From: Microbacterium sp. LWO13-1.2 | GTDB taxonomy: Bacteria > Actinomycetota > Actinomycetes > Actinomycetales > Microbacteriaceae | NCBI RefSeq assembly: GCF_038397725.1 | Contig: NZ_CP151634.1 | Span: forward strand, 1 to 64,000 | Length of the DNA stretch: 64,000 bases | Direction: 5' to 3' | Shown: positions 43,370 through 52,416 of the stretch, one piece after another | Layout of the letters: each line of letters begins with the position of its first letter | Position numbering within the stretch: position 1 is the first letter of the stretch | The notes under the pieces: generated by a model | Told to the model about the DNA's origin: nothing | Seen by the model: only the letters and a program-made list of their open reading frames with translations | The model's database searches: none | Translations under genes and position numbers: made by a program

Positions 43370-44662
43370 TCACGCGGGAATCGGTTGCGGCGATGCCGGG
43401 GTATACCGCCGCGCGAGCTGTAGACCCACGATCCACGTCACGACGTAGACCGCGCTGAGCGTGATGGACGTGCACCAGGCGGCCTCGACGACATCGAGGT
43501 CAAGCGAGATCGCCACGATGACCGCGGTGACGACCATGACCACTCTCATGACGTCGAGCACCAGATTCCATGCGCCGTGCTGCAGCACGATCAGCACTTT
43601 GCTCATCGGGCTCGCGATCAGCCGAGTCGCAAGCATCGGCAGCAGCGCGATCATGATGTGGACCGCTTTGTCCCAACCGTCGCCCAGGAAGATCGGAACG
43701 ATCCACGGGCCCAAGAAGACAATGATGGCGACCATCGCCGCTGACATCCCCGCGAGTACACCCGAAACCGACAGATAGTACCGCGCCAGCCCTGGGCGCG
43801 ATTCGCGATAGGTCTCGGACATGTGGGCTTCCGCCACCTGCCCGATGCTCGTCGCGACCAGAACCAGCGGTGCGGCGAGAAGACGATCCGCCATCCCCCA
43901 TTGCCCCGCATCCGCGACGGTGAACCACGTGCCGACGAAGAGGATGGGTAGCACCAAACCGGCGGAGTTCAGAACAGCGGACGGCGCGAACAGCACGGGA
44001 AAGCGCCAATACTCGCGCACGACCCTTCGCATGTCTCCGCGACCGAATCTCTCCAACTCGGATCGAAGCGCAAGTGTCAGGGGGGCGATTCCTGCCACCC
44101 GTCCGATCGCGTAGCCCCCGATGAGACCTGTCGCCGAGGCGCCCGCCAGCCCGAGACCCAGCTGTGCGCCCGCGGCCAACCCGGACTGATAGATGCTTCG
44201 CCTTGCCACGGGCCCATACCGGTGACCCCGAAGCGCGAACTGGCTGAGCAGTGTGAACGCCGCAGTGAGGAACACGATTGCGGCGACCCAGAGTGCTATC
44301 CACGGCAACCGAGACATGTTCTCCAAGAGGCCGAAGGAGAACAACAGGGTGAGCAGCCCCGCGGAGAAAGCGCTGATGACGACAGCGCTGCACAGGCCCG
44401 CACTCAGCAACGCTGTCGCATCCCGCGACGATCGCGGAAGCATCAACGCGGATTCCAGGCGGAGCGCGGCTGCCGGTGCCGCGATGGACGCAGAGGACAG
44501 CACAAGGGACAGGTATCCGAAATCGGTGTCGGAGTACATCCGCGCGAGTATCGGTGTAATCGCCAGTGTGATGAGCTGGCCGAACGCCGTGCCGAAGATG
44601 AGGGTGATCGCCCCCTTCGAGCCGCGAGACCGCAGGCGATCCCAAAACGCGGACATTCTCAC
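43370..44662 (-). CDS. Wzx-type oligosaccharide flippase (MOP family)
   Basis: 430 residues, twelve or more membrane helices. GAITLIFGTAFGQLITLAITPILARMYSDTDFGYLSLVLSSASI is the standard N-terminus of polysaccharide biosynthesis flippases; the charged loops (RHRYGPVARRSIYQSGLAAGAQ) match RfbX/Wzx proteins. It moves undecaprenyl-linked repeat units to the outer face. Start GTG at 44662 has GGAG 6 nt upstream; the ATG two codons later is an alternative. Last gene of the long minus-strand operon. No second Wzx is in the window. Confidence 0.9.
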   Translation of the reverse strand: MRMSAFWDRLRSRGSKGAITLIFGTAFGQLITLAITPILARMYSDTDFGYLSLVLSSASIAAPAAALRLESALMLPRSSRDATALLSAGLCSAVVISAFSAGLLTLLFSFGLLENMSRLPWIALWVAAIVFLTAAFTLLSQFALRGHRYGPVARRSIYQSGLAAGAQLGLGLAGASATGLIGGYAIGRVAGIAPLTLALRSELERFGRGDMRRVVREYWRFPVLFAPSAVLNSAGLVLPILFVGTWFTVADAGQWGMADRLLAAPLVLVATSIGQVAEAHMSETYRESRPGLARYYLSVSGVLAGMSAAMVAIIVFLGPWIVPIFLGDGWDKAVHIMIALLPMLATRLIASPMSKVLIVLQHGAWNLVLDVMRVVMVVTAVIVAISLDLDVVEAAWCTSITLSAVYVVTWIVGLQLARRYTPASPQPIPA

Positions 44663-44755
44663 ACTGTGCTCCGATCGAATGATGTGGTGTTCTTTGCTTC
44701 GCTCTTGCGAGCCCGGTCCTAGAGATCGGCAGTCGACGGAACGACCGCGATCCTA

Positions 44756-45886
44756 CTAGTTGCGGAATTTCCCCAGCTGCCGAAGTCCCGCGGCCACACG
44801 AAGGCTCCGCAGTTTCCAAACGCTCGCGTTCGGGTGCATCGTCGCGATCGGCCCGGAGCGAAGGCTCTCTGCCGATGGCCAGACCACCCGGAACACGACC
44901 CGCAACCTGTCGCGCCACGGGATGAGCTTCAGCGCCTCGAGATAGACACCCACGGTCGAGGTCTGCAGCCTCCAGGACCAGTCCTCCGGCACCACGGCAT
45001 CGTCGAATCGCAATCCTGCCTGAGGGAATGCCTCGACCAGGCTGTCCTTGAGAGCGAATTCCGCACCCACCCTCGTTGCCATCTCGATCGTTGCTTCCCC
45101 CGCGACGCTGAGGCTGTGCGCTGCGGAGCGGACACTCGCCGCCCCCGGATGCTGGCCACGAACAGGCCTGATCTCGTTGAGGGCGCTGATGATCGCGTGG
45201 AGTGCGATGGTCGGTGTGCGAGCAGTCTGCCCGGCGAAAGTTCGAATATCCGACGTGGACAGAGCCGTCGCGAAGGACGCAGACCGGCCGACTGCCATCC
45301 CCGGGAAGAACGAGTGGACGTCCACTGCGCAGCCCCATTCCCCGGCCCTCAGCGTCAGCGAGTGAAGGACACGCGTTCCTGTGAAGGCAGAGAAGGCAGG
45401 GGCCCAGCCCCACGGTTCCATCGCGCGCGCCAACCGGGAGTCGTTTCCCGGAGCAACCCAGCAGTCGACATCGCCGGAGTGCTCTCTGTTTCGCAACCCC
45501 TGAGCATGCAAGGTGGGTCCCTTGAGGAAGATCAGGTCGATATCGTTCCTTGCTGCGACGTTGCCGAGCAGCGCGTACACAAGCTCGTGGACCATCGAAC
45601 TCATCCAGGGGGCGTTGACTTCGCGGACGCGCGCGGGGTCCTCCGAGTCTCGCGAAGCGATCCCCATGTGCTCCATGTCGCGAACGATCTCGCGCTCTTC
45701 CGAGGTGAGGTCGCTGTCTGCCACGGGGCCAGCCACGAGACGGAGCCAGACCTCAGCTCCAGGGCCGAACAGGAAGCGAGGGGTACCCGGCCGAATCGGC
45801 ACCACGACCAGGTCGTAGCCCTGCGCGCCCAGCTCATGGTCCCGCATGTCCAACGCGCCGAAACTCACGGCGACCCATTCAGTCAC
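44756..45886 (-). CDS. PqqD-like domain fused to a nucleotidyltransferase-fold protein
   Basis: 376 residues from GTG at 45886 (GAGGA 7 nt upstream; another GTG two codons earlier). Residues ~15-85 (GYDLVVVPIRPGTPRFLFGPGAEVWLRLVAG ... MEHMGIASR) follow the PqqD pattern: beta strands, G-x-G-A-E-V-W, helices and a final hydrophobic wing. Residues ~100-290 carry the nucleotidyltransferase motifs LIFLKGPTLHAQGLRNREHSGDVDCWVAP (K-G and D-x-D) and CAVDVHSFFPG. Thus two genes coupled at 8311-9437 appear here as one protein. It lies in the EPS operon between a UDP-sugar epimerase and the flippase, tying this family to glycan assembly. Substrate unknown. Confidence 0.75.
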   Translation of the reverse strand: MTEWVAVSFGALDMRDHELGAQGYDLVVVPIRPGTPRFLFGPGAEVWLRLVAGPVADSDLTSEEREIVRDMEHMGIASRDSEDPARVREVNAPWMSSMVHELVYALLGNVAARNDIDLIFLKGPTLHAQGLRNREHSGDVDCWVAPGNDSRLARAMEPWGWAPAFSAFTGTRVLHSLTLRAGEWGCAVDVHSFFPGMAVGRSASFATALSTSDIRTFAGQTARTPTIALHAIISALNEIRPVRGQHPGAASVRSAAHSLSVAGEATIEMATRVGAEFALKDSLVEAFPQAGLRFDDAVVPEDWSWRLQTSTVGVYLEALKLIPWRDRLRVVFRVVWPSAESLRSGPIATMHPNASVWKLRSLRVAAGLRQLGKFRN

Positions 45887-45971
45887 GTGCACATCCTCGC
45901 ACGCACGAAATCGAAAGCCTCGTTCCAGACGCCCTACGACAGGGGGTCACGGACTTGACCGATCATCGGCT
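45887..45971. other. short intergenic spacer within the long operon
   Basis: About 85 bp between the CapG-like epimerase and the PqqD-nucleotidyltransferase gene, one of the few real gaps in this operon. I see no hairpin or good promoter box; it may still hold an internal promoter. Confidence 0.3.
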
Positions 45972-47099
45972 TCACGAATGAAGACCCAACCGCTTCTTGT
46001 GCGAATGCGCCGTGGACAGAATGAATGCGGTCGCGCGCCAGGACGTGTTGGCGATCTCGTAACCATTGGGCATCGAGATCGCATCATTGTCCATCTGCAA
46101 CCGCACAGACACGGCTTGAAGTACGTTTTCGGGATCCAGACCAGTCGTGATGATCGCACCCGCATCGAGAGACTCGGGACGCTCGATGAAGTCGCGCATC
46201 GTCACCGCAGGGAAGCCGAGAATGCTCGACTCCTCGCTGATCGTGCCGCTGTCCGAGAGCACCAGTTTCGCGTCCATCTGAAGCTTGATGTAGTCGTGGA
46301 ATCCGAACGGCGGGTGGAAGACGATCCCATCGGTCGCTGCGGCATCCTCGAGGGCCTCGATCCGCTTGCGCGTGCGAGGGTGGGTGGACACCAGGATCGG
46401 CACCGCATACTCCGCGCGAAGCGCCTGCAGAGCAGCGATCGCCGAGCGCAGGCGCCCAGGGTTGTCGACGTTCTCTTCGCGGTGCAGGCTCACCAGGAAA
46501 TACTCACCGGGTGTCAGACCCATGCGCGTGACCGCGTCGCTTGCGTCGATCTGTTCGCGATTCTGCTCCAGGACCTCACGCATCGGTGACCCGGTGAGCA
46601 GGATCCGCGACGCGTGCAGACCTTCAGCGAGCAGGTTGCGGCGCGCGTGCTCTGTGTAGACCAGGTTGTAGTCGGCGACGTGGTCGACAAGACGACGGTT
46701 GGTCTCCTCCGGCACGTTCTCATCGAACGACCTGTTGCCGGCTTCCATGTGGAACACCGGAATCTTCATGCGCTTGGCGATCACTGCAGAGATGCAGCTG
46801 TTCGTGTCTCCGAGCACGAGGAATGCGTCAGGACGCTCCTCCACGAGCACCTGCTCGGTCTTCGCGAGGATGGAGCCGAGCGCTGCCCCGAGGGACGACG
46901 TGTCCGCCTCGAGGAAGTGGTCCGGCTTCCGCAGCCCGAGGTCCTCGAAGAAGACTTCGTTGAGCTCGTAGTCGTAGTTCTGACCGGTGTGGACCAGAAT
47001 CTGATCCGTGTGCTCATCGAGCAACTTGATCGTCGCAGACAGTCGGATGATCTCGGGCCGGGTCCCGACCACGGTCATCACTTTGAGCTTGTCGGACAT
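45972..47099 (-). CDS. capG: non-hydrolysing UDP-sugar 2-epimerase (CapG/WbjD-like)
   Basis: 375 residues. MTVVGTRPEIIRLSATIKLLDEH, VLGDTNSCISAVIAKRMKIPVFHMEAGNRSFDENVPEETNRRLVDH, LVSLHREENVD and SDSGTISEESSILGFP are the conserved blocks of the WecB/CapG group. The N-R-S-F-D-E-N-V-P-E-E version and its position directly after CapF and CapE favour the 2-epimerase giving UDP-L-FucNAc. It might also serve as WbpI for UDP-GlcNAc(3NAc)A, which lacks its own epimerase here. Starts 1 nt after the CapF stop. Confidence 0.88.
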   Translation of the reverse strand: MSDKLKVMTVVGTRPEIIRLSATIKLLDEHTDQILVHTGQNYDYELNEVFFEDLGLRKPDHFLEADTSSLGAALGSILAKTEQVLVEERPDAFLVLGDTNSCISAVIAKRMKIPVFHMEAGNRSFDENVPEETNRRLVDHVADYNLVYTEHARRNLLAEGLHASRILLTGSPMREVLEQNREQIDASDAVTRMGLTPGEYFLVSLHREENVDNPGRLRSAIAALQALRAEYAVPILVSTHPRTRKRIEALEDAAATDGIVFHPPFGFHDYIKLQMDAKLVLSDSGTISEESSILGFPAVTMRDFIERPESLDAGAIITTGLDPENVLQAVSVRLQMDNDAISMPNGYEIANTSWRATAFILSTAHSHKKRLGLHS

Positions 47100-47100
47100 G

Positions 47101-48195
47101 TCACACTACCTCGGCAATCGTGTCGGGGTTCTGAGGGTCGAAGATGTCGTTCGTCCAGAACGAGGTGTAGAGAGTCTCACTCCCCACGTTCGTGATGTTA
47201 TGGGCCCACATCGTCGGCATGTCTACGGCACCTGGCGCATCGCCGGAGACATCGAAGGAGATGACGTCATCGGAGAACAATCGCCGCAACGAGATGCGAG
47301 CCCGTCCTTGCAGAACCGTGAATCTCTCGATCTTGCGCCGATGGAAGTGGTCACCGCGGGTCACACCGGGCACGGTCGTCGAGAATGACGACTGCCCCGG
47401 ACCGCCGTGCGACCGAATGATCTCGAAGAACGATCCGCGCGCATCTGCGTGTCTGGTCAGCGAGATCGGGCTCTGCTCCGGGAACGTGAACGAGCGGTAG
47501 GTGTTGAAGAGGTCCCGGTCGAAGTCACTGTCGACATCGGGAATCTCACCGTCGCGATACAGCGCGGCGTAACCCTGCAGACGAGCGAGCAGGCCCGACA
47601 CGGTTTCGACGACTTCGAGATGGGCCTGCCGGTCGACGGAAGCCGTCCCCGTCAGCAGATCCACGGCGTTCTGCGCGTGGAGCAGGGTGAGCTCTTTGTC
47701 GTTCTCGACCGTCGGGCTCTCGCCCTTCGCAATCAGATGGCTGAAGGTCGACGTGACCGCGTTGTAAAAGGGGCGCCCATGCTCTCCGAAGAGGTTGGGC
47801 AGCGACACGTTCACGAACTCGGCACCGATGTCACTCGCTGCCGCCGCGAGTGTCTCGGCGGCGCGTGCCTTCGCCTCGCCGTAGACGGACCCGTTGCCGA
47901 CCTGGGTCGAGTTCGCGTAGGCGACGACCGGGGGCGGGTTGTCCGCGGCACGGAGCGCGGCGGCGAACTGCTCGGCGAATCCGATGTTCCCTGCCATCAC
48001 CTCTTCATCGGAGGCGCGGTTGACACCGGCTATGTGCACAGCGCGAGTGCTGCCGTCGACGGCGGCGAGAGCCCGCTGGGCGTCGAAGGCATCTCCCACT
48101 GGGACGGCATCCACCGTCACTCCGGACTCCTGGAGGGCTGCCCTCGTGTGCCAGCCGAGGAAGCCGCCGGCCCCGGAAACGGCGTAACGAGTCAC
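47101..48195 (-). CDS. capF: CapF: bifunctional SDR-cupin UDP-sugar epimerase/reductase
   Basis: 364 residues. N-terminal SDR with YAVSGAGGFLGWHTRAAL, HIAGVNRASDEEV and Y-G-E-A-K; C-terminal ~115 residues are a cupin with GDHFHRRKIERFTVLQGRARISLR and MWAHNITNVGSETLYTSFW. In Staphylococcus the cupin epimerises C3 and the SDR reduces C4, giving UDP-2-acetamido-2,6-dideoxy-L-talose. The start overlaps the CapE stop by 4 nt. Middle step of UDP-L-FucNAc synthesis. Confidence 0.93.
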   Translation of the reverse strand: MTRYAVSGAGGFLGWHTRAALQESGVTVDAVPVGDAFDAQRALAAVDGSTRAVHIAGVNRASDEEVMAGNIGFAEQFAAALRAADNPPPVVAYANSTQVGNGSVYGEAKARAAETLAAAASDIGAEFVNVSLPNLFGEHGRPFYNAVTSTFSHLIAKGESPTVENDKELTLLHAQNAVDLLTGTASVDRQAHLEVVETVSGLLARLQGYAALYRDGEIPDVDSDFDRDLFNTYRSFTFPEQSPISLTRHADARGSFFEIIRSHGGPGQSSFSTTVPGVTRGDHFHRRKIERFTVLQGRARISLRRLFSDDVISFDVSGDAPGAVDMPTMWAHNITNVGSETLYTSFWTNDIFDPQNPDTIAEVV

Positions 48196-49238
48196 TCGCC
48201 GGGCTCTTCCGCATCGATCCCGGCGAGGCGCAGTTCGTGGCGCACCTCGGGCAGCGTGAGCAGGAGCTGCTCCACTTCCTCGACGGCCATCTGCGCCACC
48301 GTGTGGGAGTCGTAGTCCTCGAACTTGTTCTGCGCGACGTCGCCCTCTTCGAAGTACAAGCTGTAGTTGAGGTCGCGCTTGTCCGCCTCGACCCGGAAGT
48401 AGTCGCCCATGTCGCGTGCGCGAGCGAGCTCTTCGCGTGTGGCGAGGGCCTCCGACAACTTCTCGGCGTGCCGCGTGCCGATCACCTCAACGGATGCCTT
48501 GGACTGGAACAGGTTGAGCACTGCCTGGGCGAGGGACCCGATCGAGCATGCCTTCGCCTTGCGCACGAAAAGATCTCCCTGTTGCGCATTCTGGAACGCG
48601 AACTCCACGAGGTCGACGGAATGCGCGAGGGACATCATGAAGCGCGTCATATCGGGGTTGGTGACGGTGATGTTCTTGCCTGCCTTGAGCTGGCGGATGA
48701 ACAGGGGGATCACCGAGCCCCGCGAGTACATGACATTTCCGTAGCGCACGCACGACACCGTCGTCGCGGCGTTCGGATTGTTGAGCCCGTGCGATTGGGC
48801 GACCTTCTCCATGAGGGCCTTCGACATGCCCATCGCATTGACCGGATAAACGGCCTTGTCGGTGCTCAGACACACGAGCGATGTCACGCCGTTCCGGTCC
48901 GAGGCGCGCACGACGTTCTCGCTGCCCGTCACGTTGGTTCGTACTGCTTCCATCGGGAAGAACTCGCAGGACGGCACCTGTTTCAGCGCCGCCGCATGGA
49001 AGACGAAATCGACGTCGCGCGTCGCGCGATCCACGCTCTCGTAGTCACGGACGTCACCGACGTAGAAGCGCAGGCGACTGTCCTTGATCTCGTGACGCAT
49101 GAGGTCCTGCTTGGCCTCGTCGCGGCTGAAGATGCGAATCTCCGCCACATCCCTTTCGAGGAGCTTCCGTGCCACGGTGTGGCCGAACGAACCGGTTCCA
49201 CCGGTGACGAGAATCTTCCTGCCTGCGTACGTCGTCAT
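48192..49238 (-). CDS. capE: CapE: UDP-GlcNAc 4,6-dehydratase/5-epimerase
   Basis: 348 residues. KILVTGGTGSFGHTVARKLLERDV, FHAAALKQVPSCEFFPMEAVRTNVTGSENV, CLSTDKAVYPVNAMGMSKALMEKV (Met replaces the usual Tyr in M-x-x-x-K, as in CapE), and RYGNVMYSRGSVIPLF. Inverting dehydratase opening the UDP-L-FucNAc route. The C-terminal ~60 residues including DYDSHTV are typical of the family. First of the CapE-CapF-CapG trio, 61 bp after the GT4 gene. Confidence 0.93.
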   Translation of the reverse strand: MTTYAGRKILVTGGTGSFGHTVARKLLERDVAEIRIFSRDEAKQDLMRHEIKDSRLRFYVGDVRDYESVDRATRDVDFVFHAAALKQVPSCEFFPMEAVRTNVTGSENVVRASDRNGVTSLVCLSTDKAVYPVNAMGMSKALMEKVAQSHGLNNPNAATTVSCVRYGNVMYSRGSVIPLFIRQLKAGKNITVTNPDMTRFMMSLAHSVDLVEFAFQNAQQGDLFVRKAKACSIGSLAQAVLNLFQSKASVEVIGTRHAEKLSEALATREELARARDMGDYFRVEADKRDLNYSLYFEEGDVAQNKFEDYDSHTVAQMAVEEVEQLLLTLPEVRHELRLAGIDAEEPGE

Positions 49239-49299
49239 TCTTCTCTTCTTCCGTGGGATCGCGATTCGTGTGCGTTCGCCGTTGACATTCTCGGGGGCC

Positions 49300-50523
49300 T
49301 CATCTGCGGTCGTCGTTCGCCGCGATCGAGGTCAAGATGGCTTCGATCGCACTCACGGCCTGCTCCTTCGTGAGGTGCTCGTCGTAGAACGCGCGGGCGC
49401 GTGCGCGAAGTGCCTGCCTCTCGACGAAGGTCGTTGCGTGCGCCTCGCGGAATGCGTTCGCGAGCGACTCGACATCTTCGGGCTCAGCAACCAGACCCAG
49501 GCTGTTCTCGACGACCAGCCGTGAGACGTCTCCCGCGACGGTCGTGATGACCGGGACCTGATGGACAAGTCCGGCCTGGAACTTCGACGGGATATTGCCG
49601 GCGAAGATATCCAGCCGCTTGAGGGACACGATCTGAAAATCCGCTTGCTCGTACGCGCCGACGACATCCTCGGGGCTCAACTTGCCGAGAAACTCGACCT
49701 TCTCGTTGAGGTCGAGCTCATCCGCCAGTTCCTTCAGCCGACCCTCCAGCACGCCGCCACCCGCTATGAGGAGGCGGAAATCTTCGAGGTCTCGCACTCG
49801 CCCCGCAGCCTGCAGAACGGTTTCGAGGTCTTGCAACACTCCGAGATTGCCCGCGTACAACAGGGTCAATCCCGGGCGCTCACTCGTGGGCACTGCCGCC
49901 CTGCGCTCTGTGTCGCGAGCCCAGTTGTACACCAGATGCACTCGGTCAGCCGAGGCACCACGCTCGACGAAGAGCTGCTGCGCGCTGGGAGCGATTGCGA
50001 CCACCGCGGACGCCGACGCGTAGACCTTGCGCAGCCAGCGGTTGATGGCGGCGTTCGCGAATCTCCCAACGGGCGCAGGGAGGAAGCCCGAGCCGGTCAC
50101 GGACTCCGGCCAGATGTCCTGCACGTGGAAGAGGTAGGGGATGCCGAACTTCTTCGACCAGACGTAGGCGGCATGCGCAGGCGTCGCTGGGGTGCCGTGC
50201 ACGTAGATGACGTCCGCATCCTTCACGAATGACGAGGCGAATCGGGCGGACCAGGGAAAGCTCAGGTAGTTGGCGATCCTGCCGATGGCGTTGCGGGAAT
50301 GGCTTGCGAAGATCGGCACGCGTCGGACCTTGACGGCGCCCCGAGACTCGACATGGCGCCACCGCTGACGGACCCCTGGCGGGATCTTCCCCGTGTCGTA
50401 ATGCGGGAAAGCAGTCAGCACCCGAACAGAATGCCCTCGACGCGCAAGCTCTTGCGAGAGTTCGTCTGCGATCCGTCCCGGCTTGTCCGGCGGGAAGTAC
50501 TGCGAAATGATGGCGATCTTCAT
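49300..50523 (-). CDS. glycosyltransferase family 4, WbuB-like (probable FucNAc transferase)
   Basis: 407 residues. MKIAIISQYFPPDKPGRIADELSQELARRGHSVRVLTAFPHYDTG and VIYVHGTPATPAHAAYVWSKKFGIPYLFHVQDIWPESV match the WbuB group that transfers L-FucNAc in E. coli O26 and relatives; the donor site is YAGNLGVLQDLETVL and DIFAGNIPSKFQAGLVHQVPVITT. Located next to the UDP-L-FucNAc genes, which supports that donor. Overlaps the sugar transferase stop by 4 nt. Confidence 0.85.
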   Translation of the reverse strand: MKIAIISQYFPPDKPGRIADELSQELARRGHSVRVLTAFPHYDTGKIPPGVRQRWRHVESRGAVKVRRVPIFASHSRNAIGRIANYLSFPWSARFASSFVKDADVIYVHGTPATPAHAAYVWSKKFGIPYLFHVQDIWPESVTGSGFLPAPVGRFANAAINRWLRKVYASASAVVAIAPSAQQLFVERGASADRVHLVYNWARDTERRAAVPTSERPGLTLLYAGNLGVLQDLETVLQAAGRVRDLEDFRLLIAGGGVLEGRLKELADELDLNEKVEFLGKLSPEDVVGAYEQADFQIVSLKRLDIFAGNIPSKFQAGLVHQVPVITTVAGDVSRLVVENSLGLVAEPEDVESLANAFREAHATTFVERQALRARARAFYDEHLTKEQAVSAIEAILTSIAANDDRR

Positions 50524-51203
50524 TCGCCATCCTTCCTTTCTCCGATGTGCCGGCGGAGGTCGCCATTGTGCGCACTCAGCTCATCGTGCTTCTCGAAGCG
50601 AAGTCCCGAGCCTGACACGACGACGTTGACAGTCTTCACCATGATCTTCAGGTCGAGTCCGAGACTCACATGGCGAACGTACGCCAGATCCATGGCGATC
50701 TTCTCTTCCCAGCTCAGAGAGTTGCGACCCTTGACCTGAGCAAGACCGGTCATCCCTGGCCTCACGTCCATGCGCTTCCGCTGCGTCGCGTCGTACCGCT
50801 CGACCTGGTACGGCAACGCCGGTCTCGGGCCCACGAGCGACATGTCACCGAGGAACACGTTGAAAAGCTGCGGGAGCTCGTCGATGCTCGTCCGCCGCAT
50901 GATCGCTCCGACCCGCGTCACGCGCTGGTCATTGGTGAGCTCGTTGCCTTCGTCGTCGTAGCTGTCCTCGAACGTGAGCATGCTGCGGAACTTGATGATG
51001 CGGAACGTTCGCGCGCGCAGACCCGGACGTTCTTGAAAGAAGAAGACCGGTCCGCGCGAGGTCGTCTTCACCAGGACTCCGGTGACCAGCAGGACAGGCG
51101 AGAGCACGATGATGGCGATCGCGCTCCCGAAGAGATCGAGAACCCGTTTGCCGAACCGAGCGTAGAAACGTGACCCGGCCGTCCGCGTTGAAGGTGCGCC
51201 CAT
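50520..51203 (-). CDS. PglC/WcaJ-short-type priming phosphoglycosyl transferase
   Basis: 227 residues, monotopic form. One re-entrant membrane segment (GKRVLDLFGSAIAIIVLSPVLLVTGVLV) precedes GPVFFFQERPGL, FRIIKFRSM, RRTSIDELPQLFNVFLGDMSLVGPRPALP and RPGMTGLAQVKGRNSLSWEEK. Catalytic D-E pair in IDELPQL. With PglF- and PglE-like genes in the same operon, the substrate may be a UDP-4-amino-4,6-dideoxy-sugar derivative. Second priming enzyme of the window. 1 nt after the pyruvyltransferase gene. Confidence 0.92.
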   Translation of the reverse strand: MGAPSTRTAGSRFYARFGKRVLDLFGSAIAIIVLSPVLLVTGVLVKTTSRGPVFFFQERPGLRARTFRIIKFRSMLTFEDSYDDEGNELTNDQRVTRVGAIMRRTSIDELPQLFNVFLGDMSLVGPRPALPYQVERYDATQRKRMDVRPGMTGLAQVKGRNSLSWEEKIAMDLAYVRHVSLGLDLKIMVKTVNVVVSGSGLRFEKHDELSAHNGDLRRHIGERKDGE

Positions 51204-51204
51204 C

Positions 51205-52416
51205 TCAGCTGTCTCCGTTCAGATACGCCTCGCGTGCCGAGCGCAGCTTCGAACCTGTGCGAGGGAACGCGGCGGAGTAGTTCTCGCGCTGACGTCGGGT
51301 GATGCCGGCGAAGTCATCGACGACGGCATCCAGCGCCTCGACGTAGTCCATGAAGAAGTAGTCCCGCAGGTCGTGCGGCTGTCCTTCGAGCACGCCTTCG
51401 AGCGCGCCCACGTTCTTGCCGTAGTAGTACTGCTTGTCCCCGAGGACATCCTTGAGCACGCTGACGAAGGGCGTTCCCACGGAGAGCGCGAGAATCACGG
51501 CGTGATATCGACTGGAGATGACCAGCTCCGCACCGCTCACGAGCGCGACCGCGTCTTCGATCGGCAGGTAGCCGCGCCCGGTGATGTCGAACATCTCGAC
51601 GTCGTCGAGTCGGTCCGCAAGAAGCGCTCCTTGGTCGACACCGCCATGACCGAGGTTGAAGGGGAGGAAGACGACCCCGAGCCCGTGGTCGTGCGCCATG
51701 CGCTGGGAGAAGCGCTCGAAGTGCGCGAAGTTCTCCGTGATGAACGCGGTCGGCAGATACGTCTCCATCACCACGTATTTGCCAGCCCGCGGCTCCTGTT
51801 TCGGGGTGAGGCGTTCGTCGATGAAGAGCAGATCATCCGGCAGAGTGTGGATCCGGTCGGGCTGGACACCTGCCTGATTCAGCCAGTGCGGCGACAAGAT
51901 CGTGTCTCTCGCGCCGAATCGGGCGTTCGGCAGCGAACCGAAGAAGCTCGCGAAGAACTCCGTATCCCCTCGGAATGGTCCATAGCCGTTCGCGGTGAAG
52001 ACGACAGGGATGTTCATCGTCGCCGCGACGAGAGTAGGCGCGATGATCTGGATCAGCCGCTCGATGCGATGCGGCTGTGTCCACAGGGAGTTGAAGTAGC
52101 CGCCCCCGTTGACGTACAACGTGTCCATTTCGGCGACCGCTGCGGTCACTTCGTCGATGTTCTCGATCTCCCGCAGGATTTCCATCGGGGTCAGGTGCTG
52201 GGTGTCACGGCCCTCAGAGAATGCACCAGGACGCAGCGCGATCTCGACGAGACGCACGTTGCGATCCGCGAAGTAGTCGTCGCGGATCCTCTCGACGAAC
52301 GGCCTGTCGTAAACGAAGACGATGGCATCTTTGGCGTCGAGCTCATACACGTTGTTGACGAGCATCGCGTAGTCACCGAAGTTGACATCCGAATACGGCC
52401 CTGTGAATCCGATCAC
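51205..52416 (-). CDS. polysaccharide pyruvyl transferase family protein
   Basis: 403 residues from GTG overlapping the HAD stop by 4 nt. IGFTGPYSDVNFGDYAMLVNNVYELD holds the N-F-G-D-x-x-M motif; YVNGGGYFNSLWTQP, FTANGYGPF, FGARDTILSPHWLNQAG and GAELVISSRYHAVILALSVGTPFVSV follow in the order of the family. Adds pyruvate or a related modification to a glycan sugar. Low identity to the homologue at 23510, so likely acting on another sugar. Confidence 0.82.
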   Translation of the reverse strand: MIGFTGPYSDVNFGDYAMLVNNVYELDAKDAIVFVYDRPFVERIRDDYFADRNVRLVEIALRPGAFSEGRDTQHLTPMEILREIENIDEVTAAVAEMDTLYVNGGGYFNSLWTQPHRIERLIQIIAPTLVAATMNIPVVFTANGYGPFRGDTEFFASFFGSLPNARFGARDTILSPHWLNQAGVQPDRIHTLPDDLLFIDERLTPKQEPRAGKYVVMETYLPTAFITENFAHFERFSQRMAHDHGLGVVFLPFNLGHGGVDQGALLADRLDDVEMFDITGRGYLPIEDAVALVSGAELVISSRYHAVILALSVGTPFVSVLKDVLGDKQYYYGKNVGALEGVLEGQPHDLRDYFFMDYVEALDAVVDDFAGITRRQRENYSAAFPRTGSKLRSAREAYLNGDS

